Positions 9,311-17,859 are shown, numbered from the stretch's first letter. The stretch is 44,331 bases of DNA from Desulfuromonas sp. (GCA_002869605.1 PKUI01000142.1:1-44331), one strand, 5' to 3'. Made by a program: numbers and translations. Notes: generated from the letters alone by a model not told the origin.

Positions 9311-9627
9311 GCGATAAGCCATGGAGCCTGTACCTGTTGCGTAACGAGCGTGGCGCCCTCTACACCGGCATCACCACCGACGTGCATCGGCGTCTGCGCG
9401 AGCACCGCGGCGAACTCAAAGGCGCGGCCCGTTTCACCCGCGCCTGCAAGAAACTGGAACTGGTTTATCACTGCACGCTCGGTTCACGCAGCCTGGCGCT
9501 AAAGGCCGAGGCTCGGCTCAAACGGCTCCCCAAGAGTGCCAAAGAGAAGCTGGTGAGCATGCAGCCAACAGCTGCGGAACTGTTGAAACACCTCCGGGTC
9601 TGTCCCGTTGAAACATTGCAAAATTGA
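9307..9627 (+). CDS. GIY-YIG nuclease-superfamily protein (UPF0213/YhbQ-like)
   Basis: The 106-aa protein matches the short stand-alone GIY-YIG group. The start WSLYLLRNERGALYTGIT holds the two halves of the motif, RRLREHRG supplies the conserved arginine and EARLKRLPKSAKEKLV closes the domain with the conserved glutamate. E. coli YhbQ-type proteins are implicated in DNA damage responses, although the exact role is not settled. The overlap ATGA with recQ supports a role in DNA metabolism. Confidence 0.88.
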   Translation: MSDKPWSLYLLRNERGALYTGITTDVHRRLREHRGELKGAARFTRACKKLELVYHCTLGSRSLALKAEARLKRLPKSAKEKLVSMQPTAAELLKHLRVCPVETLQN

Positions 9628-9712
9628 GCAAAATATGGCATCAGGGTTGAGGCGTCTGGTTCGCCCGCGCCATCTCCACTGTACTGAATTTACCTGCGAA
9701 GGAGAGAAACAT

Positions 9713-10186
9713 ATGACCCCCCCCACCACCCCCGTCCACGAGGCCATTCACCAGGCGATAGAGCGAGGCAGCGCTCTTTCCCGCGCCGAGGTACGTGCGC
9801 TGCGCGAAAAAAGTGAACTCGCCATACGGCTGTTTAAAATCAGCATCTTCGTGTTACTCGGTATCTTCGTGATCGCCCTCTGGCTGGGACTCGGGCTCCT
9901 CGACCCGGTCAAAAAGGTCGAGCTCCCCTTCGCCATCCCAACCGGCGTACTGCTCGGCATCAGCCTGGCCAGCCTCGCCCTGATCTTCATCGTCCCGGTA
10001 CGTAAAATCCGTGCTCACTTCCGTTACCTCGAACTGCTGGAACCGACGGAACCGGGGCCGAAAAAGAGTCGCGCCAATGATGCCGGCAAGGCCTACATCG
10101 AGCAGGCGCGCAAGGACGGACGCACCTTCACCCGGGCCGAAATCGAGGTCCTCGAAGCGAGCCGTGACACCACGCTGGAAAACTGA
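9713..10186 (+). CDS. Small two-helix membrane protein of unknown function
   Basis: The frame is open from 9608, but I start at the ATG at 9713 because AAGGAGAG lies about 7 nt upstream, giving 157 aa. Residues about 45-67 and 80-100 are two strong membrane helices. Both cytoplasmic-looking ends carry a similar short charged repeat: RGSALSRAEVRALREKSE near the N-terminus and DGRTFTRAEIEVLEASRD at the C-terminus. That internal repeat is the only recognisable feature. I cannot name a family. It lies between the recQ pair and the YaiI gene and ends 15 nt before the latter, so it is probably in one operon with it. Confidence 0.75.
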   Translation: MTPPTTPVHEAIHQAIERGSALSRAEVRALREKSELAIRLFKISIFVLLGIFVIALWLGLGLLDPVKKVELPFAIPTGVLLGISLASLALIFIVPVRKIRAHFRYLELLEPTEPGPKKSRANDAGKAYIEQARKDGRTFTRAEIEVLEASRDTTLEN

Positions 10187-10201
10187 GCAGGAACGGTCCC
10201 C

Positions 10202-10654
10202 ATGCTGACTATTTATGTTGACGCTGATGCCTGCCCGGTCAAGCAGGAGGTGGTGAAGGTCGCCAAACGTTATAGCCTGCCAGTCATTTTCGTCGCCAAC
10301 AGCCGTATGCGCCTCCCCGAGTACGCACAGGGCCGTCTGGAGGTGGTAGCCGACCACCTCGACGCCGCCGACGACTGGATCGTGGAGCAGGCCGGCAAAG
10401 ACGACATTGTCATCACCAGCGACATCCCGCTGGCGTCTCGCAGTGTCGACGTGCAGGCTCGGGTCATTGACCCGAGCGGACGCATCTACAACGAGGACAA
10501 CGTCGGCCATGCTCTGGCAACCCGTAACCTGATGGCCGATCTGCGCGAGGGCGGAACCGAACTTGGAGGTCCCGCTCCTTTTCAGGCCAAGGACCGCTCG
10601 CGCTTCCTGCAAAGCCTCGACCAGGTCGTGCAACAGGTCCGACGCGACAACTGA
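10202..10654 (+). CDS. yaiI: YaiI/YqxD family protein (UPF0178, DUF188)
   Basis: The 150-aa protein starts with MLTIYVDADACPVK, the hallmark of the UPF0178 family, and continues with the conserved ITSDIPLASR and a C-terminal GGPAPF. The family has a PIN-like fold with clustered aspartates, which suggests a nuclease, but its activity is not established. The length is normal for the family. It follows the small membrane protein gene by 15 nt. Confidence 0.9.
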   Translation: MLTIYVDADACPVKQEVVKVAKRYSLPVIFVANSRMRLPEYAQGRLEVVADHLDAADDWIVEQAGKDDIVITSDIPLASRSVDVQARVIDPSGRIYNEDNVGHALATRNLMADLREGGTELGGPAPFQAKDRSRFLQSLDQVVQQVRRDN

Positions 10655-10686
10655 TCCCGAAGCCACCCCCTCCTAACTCCATTTTC

Positions 10687-10701
10687 TCAGGAATTTCCTG
10701 A
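10687..10701. promoter_or_regulatory. Perfect palindrome, possible operator
   Basis: TCAGGAA-T-TTCCTGA is a perfect 15-nt inverted repeat 66 nt upstream of the cysteine-rich receiver gene and just downstream of yaiI. AT-rich sequence follows, so it may overlap the promoter of that gene. The binding protein is unknown. Confidence 0.4.
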
Positions 10702-10766
10702 ATATACATCCTTCTTCCGGCATGGTAGAACGACACCATCCAGGTATCCTCACGACCGGAGGGGGC

Positions 10767-11177
10767 ATGAGCCAAGACCGCCCCATAAGCGTCGTCATCT
10801 ATGAAAATGACCTCCAACAGGCCCTGCTGTTCGGCAAAATGGTCGAGAGTCTTGGTTACACGGTCCGCGTTTATTCCGCCCCGACCGATTGTCCGATCTA
10901 CGCCTCGCACACCTGTACCTGCCCGCAAACGAACCCCTGTGCCGACATCGTACTCATCGACTATGACATGTCGCACATGAACAGCATCGAACTGCTGGAA
11001 CTGCAACGCACGCTCGGCTGCAAAACCCGCTTTGAAAACAAGGCGATCATGAGCACCTCGCTGAGCGTTCAGCTTAAAGAAATCATTGCATCACTCGGCT
11101 GCCAATTCTTTTGCAAACCGCTTCGGCGCATCGAACTGAAATCCTGGCTCGATGCTTGCGCGACACGCCTGGCCTGA
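10767..11177 (+). CDS. Stand-alone receiver-domain protein with a cysteine-rich insert
   Basis: The 136-aa protein starts at the ATG at 10767, preceded by GGAGGGGGC; an in-frame ATG 45 nt earlier has no ribosome site. It has a receiver-like fold: acidic pair E13/D15 after the first strand, likely phospho-acceptor D65 in VLIDYDM, and a lysine in FFCKPL. Between helix 2 and the D65 strand lies an insert with cysteines at 42, 50, 52 and 58 (C-x7-C-x-C-x5-C), unusual for a receiver. Four more cysteines follow, making eight in 136 residues. The insert could bind a metal or be redox active; this is inference. No DNA- or RNA-binding output domain is present. Confidence 0.8.
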   Translation: MSQDRPISVVIYENDLQQALLFGKMVESLGYTVRVYSAPTDCPIYASHTCTCPQTNPCADIVLIDYDMSHMNSIELLELQRTLGCKTRFENKAIMSTSLSVQLKEIIASLGCQFFCKPLRRIELKSWLDACATRLA

Positions 11178-11315
11178 GCCTCATGGCGGGAGCCCCTTTC
11201 CGACACCGGTCCCCCAAACGTCCAGCCTGCCGACACCTCCCTTTTTTCGCCACGTTGTGCTATAAGGAAACGTCAAGGTCCCGATTGATCCCATACCGCC
11301 CTTGAAGGAGCCTTC

Positions 11316-11786
11316 GTGAACACAGCCTTGTCCCCTCGCCATGCCTGGTTACTGCTCGCCCTGACCTGGACAGGCTACGTCCTGTTCGTCGCCGTCACCC
11401 GCCTGGACGATTTCGGCCTTGCCATCGAGGCCGACAACCTCTGGTTATGGCTGGCGACTAGGCTTCTCACCGTCAGCTTCTGGCTCGGCATCGCGGCGAC
11501 CATCCTGCATGCCCGCAAGCGCCCACTCAACTGGAACAGTCCGCTGCACGCTGCCGTGGCGACCGCCCTGCTCGCGGTTCTACTCTCCCCGTCCCTGGTC
11601 TCGGCCAAGGCCTCCCTGCTGACCGTGAGCGGCAGCATACTCACCTTCACCCTGGTCTCCGCCACTATCTGCCTCACCATCCAGCGTCCACCGGTTGCCG
11701 CCCTGCTGGGACTGTTACTGTTCCCGGGGCAGCTATTGCTCGACACCGCGACCCATATCCTGTTGCGCACCTTCCCGCTGCCTTAA
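11316..11786 (+). CDS. Small integral membrane protein of unknown function
   Basis: The start is a GTG at 11316 with AAGGAG 5 nt upstream. The 156-aa product has about five hydrophobic segments (10-26, 45-62, 77-92, 98-118, 122-145) and few charges. No family motif is recognised. It lies between the cysteine-rich receiver gene and the Cache/PAS kinase, all on the plus strand but with gaps over 130 nt, so operon membership is unclear. Confidence 0.72.
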   Translation: MNTALSPRHAWLLLALTWTGYVLFVAVTRLDDFGLAIEADNLWLWLATRLLTVSFWLGIAATILHARKRPLNWNSPLHAAVATALLAVLLSPSLVSAKASLLTVSGSILTFTLVSATICLTIQRPPVAALLGLLLFPGQLLLDTATHILLRTFPLP

Positions 11787-11952
11787 CACGCCCCTTTCAA
11801 AAACGGCACACCTTTTCATCAACATGCCTCCTGGTCCAGGCGATTAGACTCAATATCAGCAATCCTGAGTTGACGTCTCTTTAAAGACCCACTAAATTGA
11901 AATATCTATTTTTTTATAACCCTGAATGGTTTCGTCGATCAGGAGCACCGCC

Positions 11953-14661
11953 TTGTCTCGAAGTATCACACGTGACATCCGCATTATCAGCTCAATAACA
12001 ATCCTCTCTTCCGCCCTGCTGCTCGGAGGGACCTGGGCACTGAGCGACTACGTCAAGTTGCGCAAAAGCAGTCAGGCAATGCATGACCGCCTGCTGTCAG
12101 AGCATAAAACCGAACTGGCCGAAAGAGTCGAGCGGGCCGTCGAGTACATAAACTTTTTCCAGGGAAAAGCCGAGCTGCGTCTCAAAGAGACCATCAAGGC
12201 CCGAACCTACGAAGCCTGCAGTATCGCCAAAAACCTCATTACCCAGTACCGGGGTCGCCTCAAACCGGAGGCCCTGCAGGGTCTCATCCGCGAAAGCCTG
12301 CGTCCGATCCGCTACAACAGCGGTCGCGGCTACTTCTTCGCCGTCAACAGCGACGGCACCGAAGAGCTGTTTGCCGACAAGCCCGACCTCGAAGGGAAAA
12401 ACCTGACCTCTCGCCAAGACAGCACCGGACAGTTCGTGGTCAAGGATATGCTCGAACTGGCCCGCACCTCCGGGGAAGATTTTTATACTTACACCTGGAC
12501 CAAGCCGGGCAACACGCGCACGGACAATGTCAAGATCGCCTTCGTCAAATACCTGCCGGAGCTCGACTGGATTATCGGGACCGGCGATTACCTCGAGGAT
12601 GTCCAGAAAGATATCCAACAAGAGGTCCTCAACAGTCTCGAGGCGGTCTATCGCGACGCGGAGGGCCGCTCCTACCTGTTCGCCGCCACCTGGGACGGTT
12701 TAAGCCTCACCCATCCGGCCAAGGGCAAGAACATGCTCGAAGTCCAGGACGCCAACGGCCTGTTCATCGTCAAGGAGTTGATCAAGCTTGCCCAAAAGGG
12801 TGGAGGTTTTCTCGAGTACGTGATGCCGAAACTCGCCTCTGAACGCCCCTCCCCGAAGCTCAGCTACGTTGCCGGAATTCCTGAATGGCGTTGGTACATT
12901 GGCACCGGGGAGTACATTGACAGCATTGACACGGCGTTAAATGTCCTAAGAGATAATTTTTACACCGAGCTCTATGCGCACTTCAAAAACATTACACTTG
13001 TCACACTGGCGGTGCTGCTACTGAACCTGCTGATCATCAGGGCCTTTGCCAGCAAACTGCAACTGCAGACCCGCCGTTTTGTCGAATTTTTCCACCAGGC
13101 CGCAGAAACCCCTATCAGCATCGATACGGGCTCTCTCTACCACCGCGACTTCCGTTCCATCGGCTCCGCCGCCAACAGCATGCTGCAGGAACGCAACGAC
13201 GCCCTCAAAGAGCTCAAACATAGTGAAATGCGTTTCAAGGCGCTGCACGAGGCCTCCTTCGGCGGGGTCATCATTCACGACAACGGTCTCATCCTTGACT
13301 GCAACCAGGGACTCGTCGACATGACCGGCTACGGAAACCAGGAGCTGATCGGCATGGATGGGCTGAAACTGATCGCACCCGGTTCTCTCGAAACGGTCCT
13401 GCAGCACATCAAGGAGGGGTATGAGGAGCGCTACGAGGTCGAAGGGATGCGCAAGGATGGTTCCACCTACCCCCTGTCGATCAAAGGCAAAAACGTGACC
13501 TACCTGGGGCGCAACGTCCGGGTCATCGAATTTCAGGATATTACCGTCTATAAGCGGGCTGAACGTACCCTGCGCGACAGCGAGGAACGCCTGCGGCAGA
13601 TTTTCGAAACCATACCGGAGCCTCTGCTCATCGCCAGGATGGACAACGAAACCATCCTCGATGTCAACGAGGCCTTCGAGCGCTGGAGCGGCATATCGCG
13701 CGACAGGGCTATCGGCAAAACCTCGCTCGAGCTCGGTCTCTGGGCCGACCCCGAACAACGCAGCGCATTTCTCAAACGCATCATGGCCGATCACATCGTC
13801 AACAACTTTGAGGCCGACTTTGTGGTCCAGCAGGGGCAAACACGCACCGGCCTACTCTCCGCGCGGCTGCTCGACATAGACAACAACAACGAGCACTCGC
13901 GATTGTCGATCATTCGCGACATCACCACCGAGAAATCTGCGGAACGTACCCTGCTGCAAATGGACAAGATGAAGAGCGAGTTCATCTCGAGCGCCGCCCA
14001 TGAACTGAGCACCCCCTTAAGCGCCATGATGGGCTATACCGAGTTCCTGCTTTTCCCCGAAAAATTCGGCGACTTCCCAGCCGATCAACAGAAGGATTTC
14101 CTCAATGAAATCTATGACCGGGGAGAAGCCCTGAACCAGATCATCGAGGACCTACTGGACATCAGCCGGATTGAACAGGGGATGCCGATCACCCTCGACC
14201 TGCAACAGACGAAACTGGATGATGTGCTGCGAAAGAGCATTGCGCATTTCAAGACCCGAAACCCCAAGCACGACTACCGCCTTATCCTCCCTGAAACAGA
14301 TACCGCTACCACCCTGAGCATCGACCGTCACCGGATCCGCCAGGTGTTCGAAAACCTCCTCAGCAATGCCACCAAGTACACCCCCGAGGGGAAAAAGATC
14401 CTGGTCGAGCTGCGTAGCCAGCAGCAGAACTGGATCATTACCGTCGAGGATCAGGGGATCGGCATGACCGCAGAGCAACTCGAGAGGGTCTTTGACAAGT
14501 TCTTCCGCGCCGACGCCTCCAATACCGCCGTCGGTGGCCTCGGCCTCGGCATGAGCATCGCCCGCCAAATCATCGAGGTTCATGGAGGAAGCATCGTGCT
14601 CAAAAGTTCCCCGGGCGAAGGGACAAAAGCCATCGTCACCCTGCCTCTCCACCACGCCTGA
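11953..14661 (+). CDS. Membrane sensor histidine kinase with two Cache and two PAS domains
   Basis: The start is placed at the TTG at 11953 because AGGAG lies 7 nt upstream; an in-frame ATG at 11926 has no ribosome site. The 902-aa protein has an N-terminal membrane helix and two similar periplasmic single-Cache modules. Each contains a GRxYxFA-like strand and a WIIGTGDYL/WYIGTGEYI strand. A second membrane helix follows near 350, then two PAS domains (about 435-690), HisKA (phospho-acceptor H in AAHELSTPLS) and HATPase with N, G1 and G2 boxes. HELSTP replaces the commoner HELRTP. Cache domains bind small extracellular ligands such as carboxylates or amino acids. It lies upstream of the glnK-amtB leader and has no adjacent response regulator. 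Confidence 0.9.
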   Translation: MSRSITRDIRIISSITILSSALLLGGTWALSDYVKLRKSSQAMHDRLLSEHKTELAERVERAVEYINFFQGKAELRLKETIKARTYEACSIAKNLITQYRGRLKPEALQGLIRESLRPIRYNSGRGYFFAVNSDGTEELFADKPDLEGKNLTSRQDSTGQFVVKDMLELARTSGEDFYTYTWTKPGNTRTDNVKIAFVKYLPELDWIIGTGDYLEDVQKDIQQEVLNSLEAVYRDAEGRSYLFAATWDGLSLTHPAKGKNMLEVQDANGLFIVKELIKLAQKGGGFLEYVMPKLASERPSPKLSYVAGIPEWRWYIGTGEYIDSIDTALNVLRDNFYTELYAHFKNITLVTLAVLLLNLLIIRAFASKLQLQTRRFVEFFHQAAETPISIDTGSLYHRDFRSIGSAANSMLQERNDALKELKHSEMRFKALHEASFGGVIIHDNGLILDCNQGLVDMTGYGNQELIGMDGLKLIAPGSLETVLQHIKEGYEERYEVEGMRKDGSTYPLSIKGKNVTYLGRNVRVIEFQDITVYKRAERTLRDSEERLRQIFETIPEPLLIARMDNETILDVNEAFERWSGISRDRAIGKTSLELGLWADPEQRSAFLKRIMADHIVNNFEADFVVQQGQTRTGLLSARLLDIDNNNEHSRLSIIRDITTEKSAERTLLQMDKMKSEFISSAAHELSTPLSAMMGYTEFLLFPEKFGDFPADQQKDFLNEIYDRGEALNQIIEDLLDISRIEQGMPITLDLQQTKLDDVLRKSIAHFKTRNPKHDYRLILPETDTATTLSIDRHRIRQVFENLLSNATKYTPEGKKILVELRSQQQNWIITVEDQGIGMTAEQLERVFDKFFRADASNTAVGGLGLGMSIARQIIEVHGGSIVLKSSPGEGTKAIVTLPLHHA

Positions 14662-14890
14662 GCCTTCACAACCCATTCTCCCATCAACAGCCACAACTCG
14701 CGATTCACCCCCTATCCTTTACTGATGAAACGGTATTGATGAGGCAAAAATAGATCACACAAGTGTCGACCTGTACCGCGCTGCCCAAAAAACACTCACG
14801 CATGATGTATATTCGATCACACCCTGCCCGACCTTTAAGCACACGACGCCATATCAAGACATAACATTCTAATATTACAGCAAATTCATT

Positions 14891-14907
14891 TTGGCCCAAG
14901 TTATGCT
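14891..14907 (+). promoter_or_regulatory. Sigma-54 type promoter of glnK-amtB (first copy)
   Basis: TTGGCCC-N4-TATGCT has the invariant GG and GC dinucleotides at the right separation (11-nt core between them) for a -24/-12 element. The -24 box is TGGCCC instead of TGGCAC. Transcription would start near 14918, leaving a leader of about 164 nt before glnK. Confidence 0.65.
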
Positions 14908-14968
14908 ATTAGTCATAGGCGAAACGCAGGACACCTTGCGTCGCACAACGACTAAATTAACTAGCCAT

Positions 14969-15014
14969 GGCAAACAATGGTGCTTGCCGAAGGTCTTCAT
15001 GGGTAAAGGCGCCC
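14969..15014 (+). promoter_or_regulatory. Dual hexaloop leader motif (ANTAR target type), glnK first copy
   Basis: Hairpin 1 (14969-14988) is GGCAAAC-AATGGT-GCTTGCC with one A-C mismatch. Hairpin 2 (15001-15014) is GGGT-AAAGGC-GCCC with one wobble. Both loops have six bases with A at position 1 and G at position 4, the signature of RNAs bound by ANTAR proteins such as EutV, NasR and AmiR. Loop and 3' stem of hairpin 2 lie inside the 5' arm of the following terminator, so hairpin 2 and the terminator cannot form together. Binding would therefore favour read-through into glnK. Confidence 0.75.
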
Positions 15015-15055
15015 CTTCTTCCGAACAGGATTCGGAGGAACGGGTGCCTTTTTAT
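15005..15055 (+). terminator. Leader terminator (attenuator) before glnK first copy
   Basis: A long stem pairs 15005-15024 with 15030-15049: ten pairs, one C-C mismatch, then ten more, with a CAGGA loop and TTTTTATTT after it. It stands 27 nt before the glnK start and inside the leader downstream of the sigma-54 promoter. It is therefore an attenuator and not the end of the upstream gene's message alone. Confidence 0.85.
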
Positions 15056-15066
15056 TTACATGTTGA

Positions 15067-15420
<354 letters not shown>

Positions 15421-15451
15421 TAATCAACCTAAACCATAGGAGGTCATAACG

Positions 15452-16846
15452 ATGAAACGGTTTTTCTCACTCTTGTTCGTGGTCGGACTGCTGGCCATCC
15501 CGGCACTGGCTCTCGCTGAAGATGCTCCCATTACCCCCGACGAGGTTCAGAACAACCTGAACTTCGTCTGGACCCTCGTTGCTGCATTCCTGGTCTTCTT
15601 GATGCAGGCCGGATTCTCCATGGTCGAGGCCGGCTTCACCCGCGCCAAGAACGCCTGCAACATCATGATGAAAAACATGATGGATTTCTCGGTCGGCGCC
15701 CTCGCCTTCTGGGCCATCGGCTTCGGCATCATGTTCGGTGCCAACAACGGTGGCTATTTCGGTACCACCGATTTCTTCTTCAGCGGCGCCTCCGGTGACG
15801 GCGCGCCCTGGAACTTCGCCTTCTGGATGTTCCAAGTGGTTTTCTGCGCTACCGCTGCGACCATCATCTCCGGCGGCGTTGCCGAGCGCACCAAGTTCGG
15901 CGCCTACCTGGTCTACTCGGTCTTCGTATCGGCGTTGATCTACCCGGTGTTCGGCTCCTGGGCCTGGGGTAGCCTGTACAATGGCAGCGGCTGGCTGGAA
16001 GGTCTCGGCTTCATCGACTTCGCCGGTTCGACCGTCGTGCACTCGGTCGGCGGCTGGCTGGCTCTGGCCGGCGCCATCATCGTTGGTCCGCGCCTCGGCA
16101 AATACACCAAAGAAGGCAAGGTCAAGCCGATTCCCGGTCACAACATCCCGATTGCCGCCCTCGGCGTGTTCCTGCTCTGGTTCGGCTGGTATGGCTTCAA
16201 CCCCGGATCCACCACCACCGGTGACACCTCGATTGCCCTGATCGCCGTTACCACCACTCTCGCCGCGGCAGCGGGTGCCGTTGCCGCCATGCTCTTCACC
16301 TGGATGAAGTACGGTAAGAGTGATATCGGCATGACTCTCAACGGCGCCCTCGCCGGCCTGGTCGGCATTACCGCCGGCTGCGCCAACGTCTCGCCCCTTT
16401 CGTCGGTGATTATCGGCCTGGTGGCCGGCGTCCTGGTGGTGCTGTCGGTACTGTTCTTCGACAAGATCAAGGTTGACGATCCGGTCGGCGCAGTCTCGGT
16501 ACACGGAGTCTGCGGTGCCTGGGGCACCCTGGCTGCAGGCCTGTTCGACACCGCCGGTCTCTCGATGCACACCATCAGCGTGCAGCTGATCGGCATCGGC
16601 GCCTGCTTCGTCTGGGCATTCGGTACCGGCCTGATCCTCTTCAAAGCGATCGACCTCGTGATCGGTATGCGCGTCAGCAAGGAAGAAGAAATGACCGGTC
16701 TCGACTTCAGCGAACATGGTGCCAGCGCCTACCCCGACTTCCAGACCGTGCACCTCGGTGGCACTTCGACCTACGGTGGCAATGCCCAGGGTGGCGCCCC
16801 TGAAGCCGCTCCCGAAGCGGTCGGCAAGCCGGTTACCCAGTCGTAA
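15452..16846 (+). CDS. amtB: Ammonium channel/transporter AmtB (first copy)
   Basis: The 464-aa protein has a cleavable signal peptide (cut near ALALAEDAP) and about eleven membrane helices, as in Amt/MEP/Rh channels. The twin pore histidines are present in STVVHSVGGW and VSVHGVCGAW, and the signature FNPGSTTTGDTS is seen. It conducts ammonium/ammonia across the inner membrane and is gated by GlnK from the preceding gene. The C-terminal tail keeps the GLDFSEHGASAYPDF motif needed for GlnK contact, followed by an extra Gly/Ala/Pro-rich stretch of about 35 residues. AGGAGG precedes the start. Confidence 0.96.
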   Translation: MKRFFSLLFVVGLLAIPALALAEDAPITPDEVQNNLNFVWTLVAAFLVFLMQAGFSMVEAGFTRAKNACNIMMKNMMDFSVGALAFWAIGFGIMFGANNGGYFGTTDFFFSGASGDGAPWNFAFWMFQVVFCATAATIISGGVAERTKFGAYLVYSVFVSALIYPVFGSWAWGSLYNGSGWLEGLGFIDFAGSTVVHSVGGWLALAGAIIVGPRLGKYTKEGKVKPIPGHNIPIAALGVFLLWFGWYGFNPGSTTTGDTSIALIAVTTTLAAAAGAVAAMLFTWMKYGKSDIGMTLNGALAGLVGITAGCANVSPLSSVIIGLVAGVLVVLSVLFFDKIKVDDPVGAVSVHGVCGAWGTLAAGLFDTAGLSMHTISVQLIGIGACFVWAFGTGLILFKAIDLVIGMRVSKEEEMTGLDFSEHGASAYPDFQTVHLGGTSTYGGNAQGGAPEAAPEAVGKPVTQS

Positions 16847-16862
16847 CCTAATCCCGTTACAA

Positions 16863-16881
16863 CGTCGGTAGATGCTACCGA
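16863..16881. other. Perfect short hairpin after amtB
   Basis: GTCGGTAG-ATG-CTACCGAC forms an 8-bp perfect stem 16 nt after the amtB stop and just before the terminator. It may protect the 3' end of the message or act as a pause. No T-tract follows it. Confidence 0.4.
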
Positions 16882-16894
16882 CAATATTCACGAC

Positions 16895-16935
16895 AGAGGC
16901 CCCCGGATACCTTCCGGGGGCCTCTTCTTTTTATA
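16895..16935 (+). terminator. Terminator of glnK-amtB (first copy)
   Basis: AGAGGCCCCCGGA pairs with TCCGGGGGCCTCT and is followed by TCTTTTTAT, a strong intrinsic terminator about 50 nt after amtB. Confidence 0.9.
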
Positions 16936-17130
16936 AAGGGTCACGACTGCAGTTGACGAAAGTCACATGATGAAAGGGTTATCGGAATCCAGCGATGAAA
17001 GGTTCGGAAAAACGACTGAATCCAAGTGACGAATGCCTTTTATTCGCCCCTAGATAATGCAAAAATCCGCCCGTTGTGGAGGGATTTATGTAAATCGCTA
17101 CTAGGCATATCGTTCTTTTTTACCAATAAG

Positions 17131-17159
17131 AAAGACCCCTTCGAACCGAAGAGGTCTTT
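17131..17159 (-). terminator. Possible terminator of the SpoIIAA-like gene
   Basis: AAAGACC and CTTCG pair with CGAAG and GGTCTTT around an AAC loop with one mismatch, 35 nt downstream of the stop at 17194. The T-tract on the minus strand is weak (CTTATTGG). The region from 16936 to 17193 otherwise shows no gene I can support. Confidence 0.5.
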
Positions 17160-17193
17160 AAAAATCCTTTTTGGGCTTGTGGTCAAGGCATCA

Positions 17194-17553
17194 TTAATCG
17201 TAGCTTTTTTCCAGTTGTTGATAGCTGCTCCATACAGACAACTTTATCCCCCAGTAAATGCCAAATGCTCTCGCGGCAGCTCTATAGGCAATATTTTCCG
17301 AAACTACATGTACGACATCTATTTTAGACTTGTGGTTATCGAAAAAGTTTTGCCAGTAATCTCTAGCATCATTGTCGTAACCCTTCATTTCAGTACAATC
17401 CCAAACCATTGATATCATATCACTGGTTTCAATTTTTCGAGTCTTCAAATCATTAATTAATACATTTGCCTGGTTAGCATCAAAATGTCCGACAAAAGAT
17501 ACTTTCAAATAATCTTGACCGCCTAACCTTACCCCATTGACAATGGACTCCAT
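17194..17553 (-). CDS. SpoIIAA/STAS-like small soluble protein
   Basis: The 119-aa protein resembles the SpoIIAA-like/STAS group: an N-terminal strand with DYLKVSFVGHFD, a helix with VLINDLK, a strand MVWDCTEMKGYD and a second half with KIDVVHVVSENIAYRAAARAFG. Such proteins often act as anti-anti-sigma-like or lipid/nucleotide-binding partners, but the phosphorylatable serine cannot be assigned here. GGAGAG precedes the ATG. The gene is AT-rich compared with both flanking regions and stands alone on the minus strand. The name is tentative and rests on overall pattern. Confidence 0.7.
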   Translation of the reverse strand: MESIVNGVRLGGQDYLKVSFVGHFDANQANVLINDLKTRKIETSDMISMVWDCTEMKGYDNDARDYWQNFFDNHKSKIDVVHVVSENIAYRAAARAFGIYWGIKLSVWSSYQQLEKSYD

Positions 17554-17679
17554 AGCTCTCTCCAGTATTCAATTTATGTTACTTGAATAAAAGACCGTTC
17601 TCCACATATGAAAATTCTAGAATTATTACTGGGGCTTAAATTTCTTTATTTGAAATAGGACCTATTCCGCTTAGCCTCG

Positions 17680-17859
17680 TCATCCATATTCAAACTTAGA
17701 ACGAGCATTGATCATTGCCTTGCATAGTTCAGCCAGGGTGGCATTCACAAATTGTGAATCTTGTCCGCAAAAAGGACAAGAACTCACCTCCTGGGTTGCC
17801 TTGACGAACCTCGCAAAGTGCTTACCGCACGAATTGCAGTGATATTTTAATAATGGCAT
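17680..17859 (-). CDS. Small zinc-ribbon protein (59 aa)
   Basis: Reading the minus strand from an ATG at 17859 gives 59 residues ending at TGA. It has two CxxC knuckles, HCNSCGKHF and SCPFCGQDS, separated by 17 residues, followed by a helical tail (LAELCKAMINARSKFEYG). This resembles FmdB-type or rubredoxin-like zinc ribbons of regulatory proteins. No strong ribosome site is seen, but a palindrome AAGTGATCACTT lies 4 nt upstream. The paired cysteines strongly suggest it is real despite its size. The function is unknown. Confidence 0.65.
   Translation of the reverse strand: MPLLKYHCNSCGKHFARFVKATQEVSSCPFCGQDSQFVNATLAELCKAMINARSKFEYG

Noticed and set aside
10767..11177. Cysteine-rich receiver protein as the missing ANTAR regulator
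   Set aside because: The protein ends with the receiver fold at 136 residues and has no room for the C-terminal three-helix ANTAR domain. The REC-PilZ protein was excluded for the same reason.
14930..14950. First hairpin of the glnK leader (ACGCA/TGCGT) as an ANTAR hexaloop
   Set aside because: Its loop does not have six bases with A1 and G4; the hairpin at 14969-14988 fits instead.
15467..16891. Long minus-strand frame opposite amtB (474 codons), and a similar one opposite the solo amt
   Set aside because: These are mirror frames caused by GC-rich codon bias. The translated sequences are rich in His, Asp, Glu and Gly without hydrophobic cores, while the plus-strand genes are certain.
17026..17412. 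Plus-strand reading frame of 128 codons
   Set aside because: It overlaps a terminator hairpin and lies antisense to the better supported SpoIIAA-like gene, and it has no ribosome site or recognisable domain.
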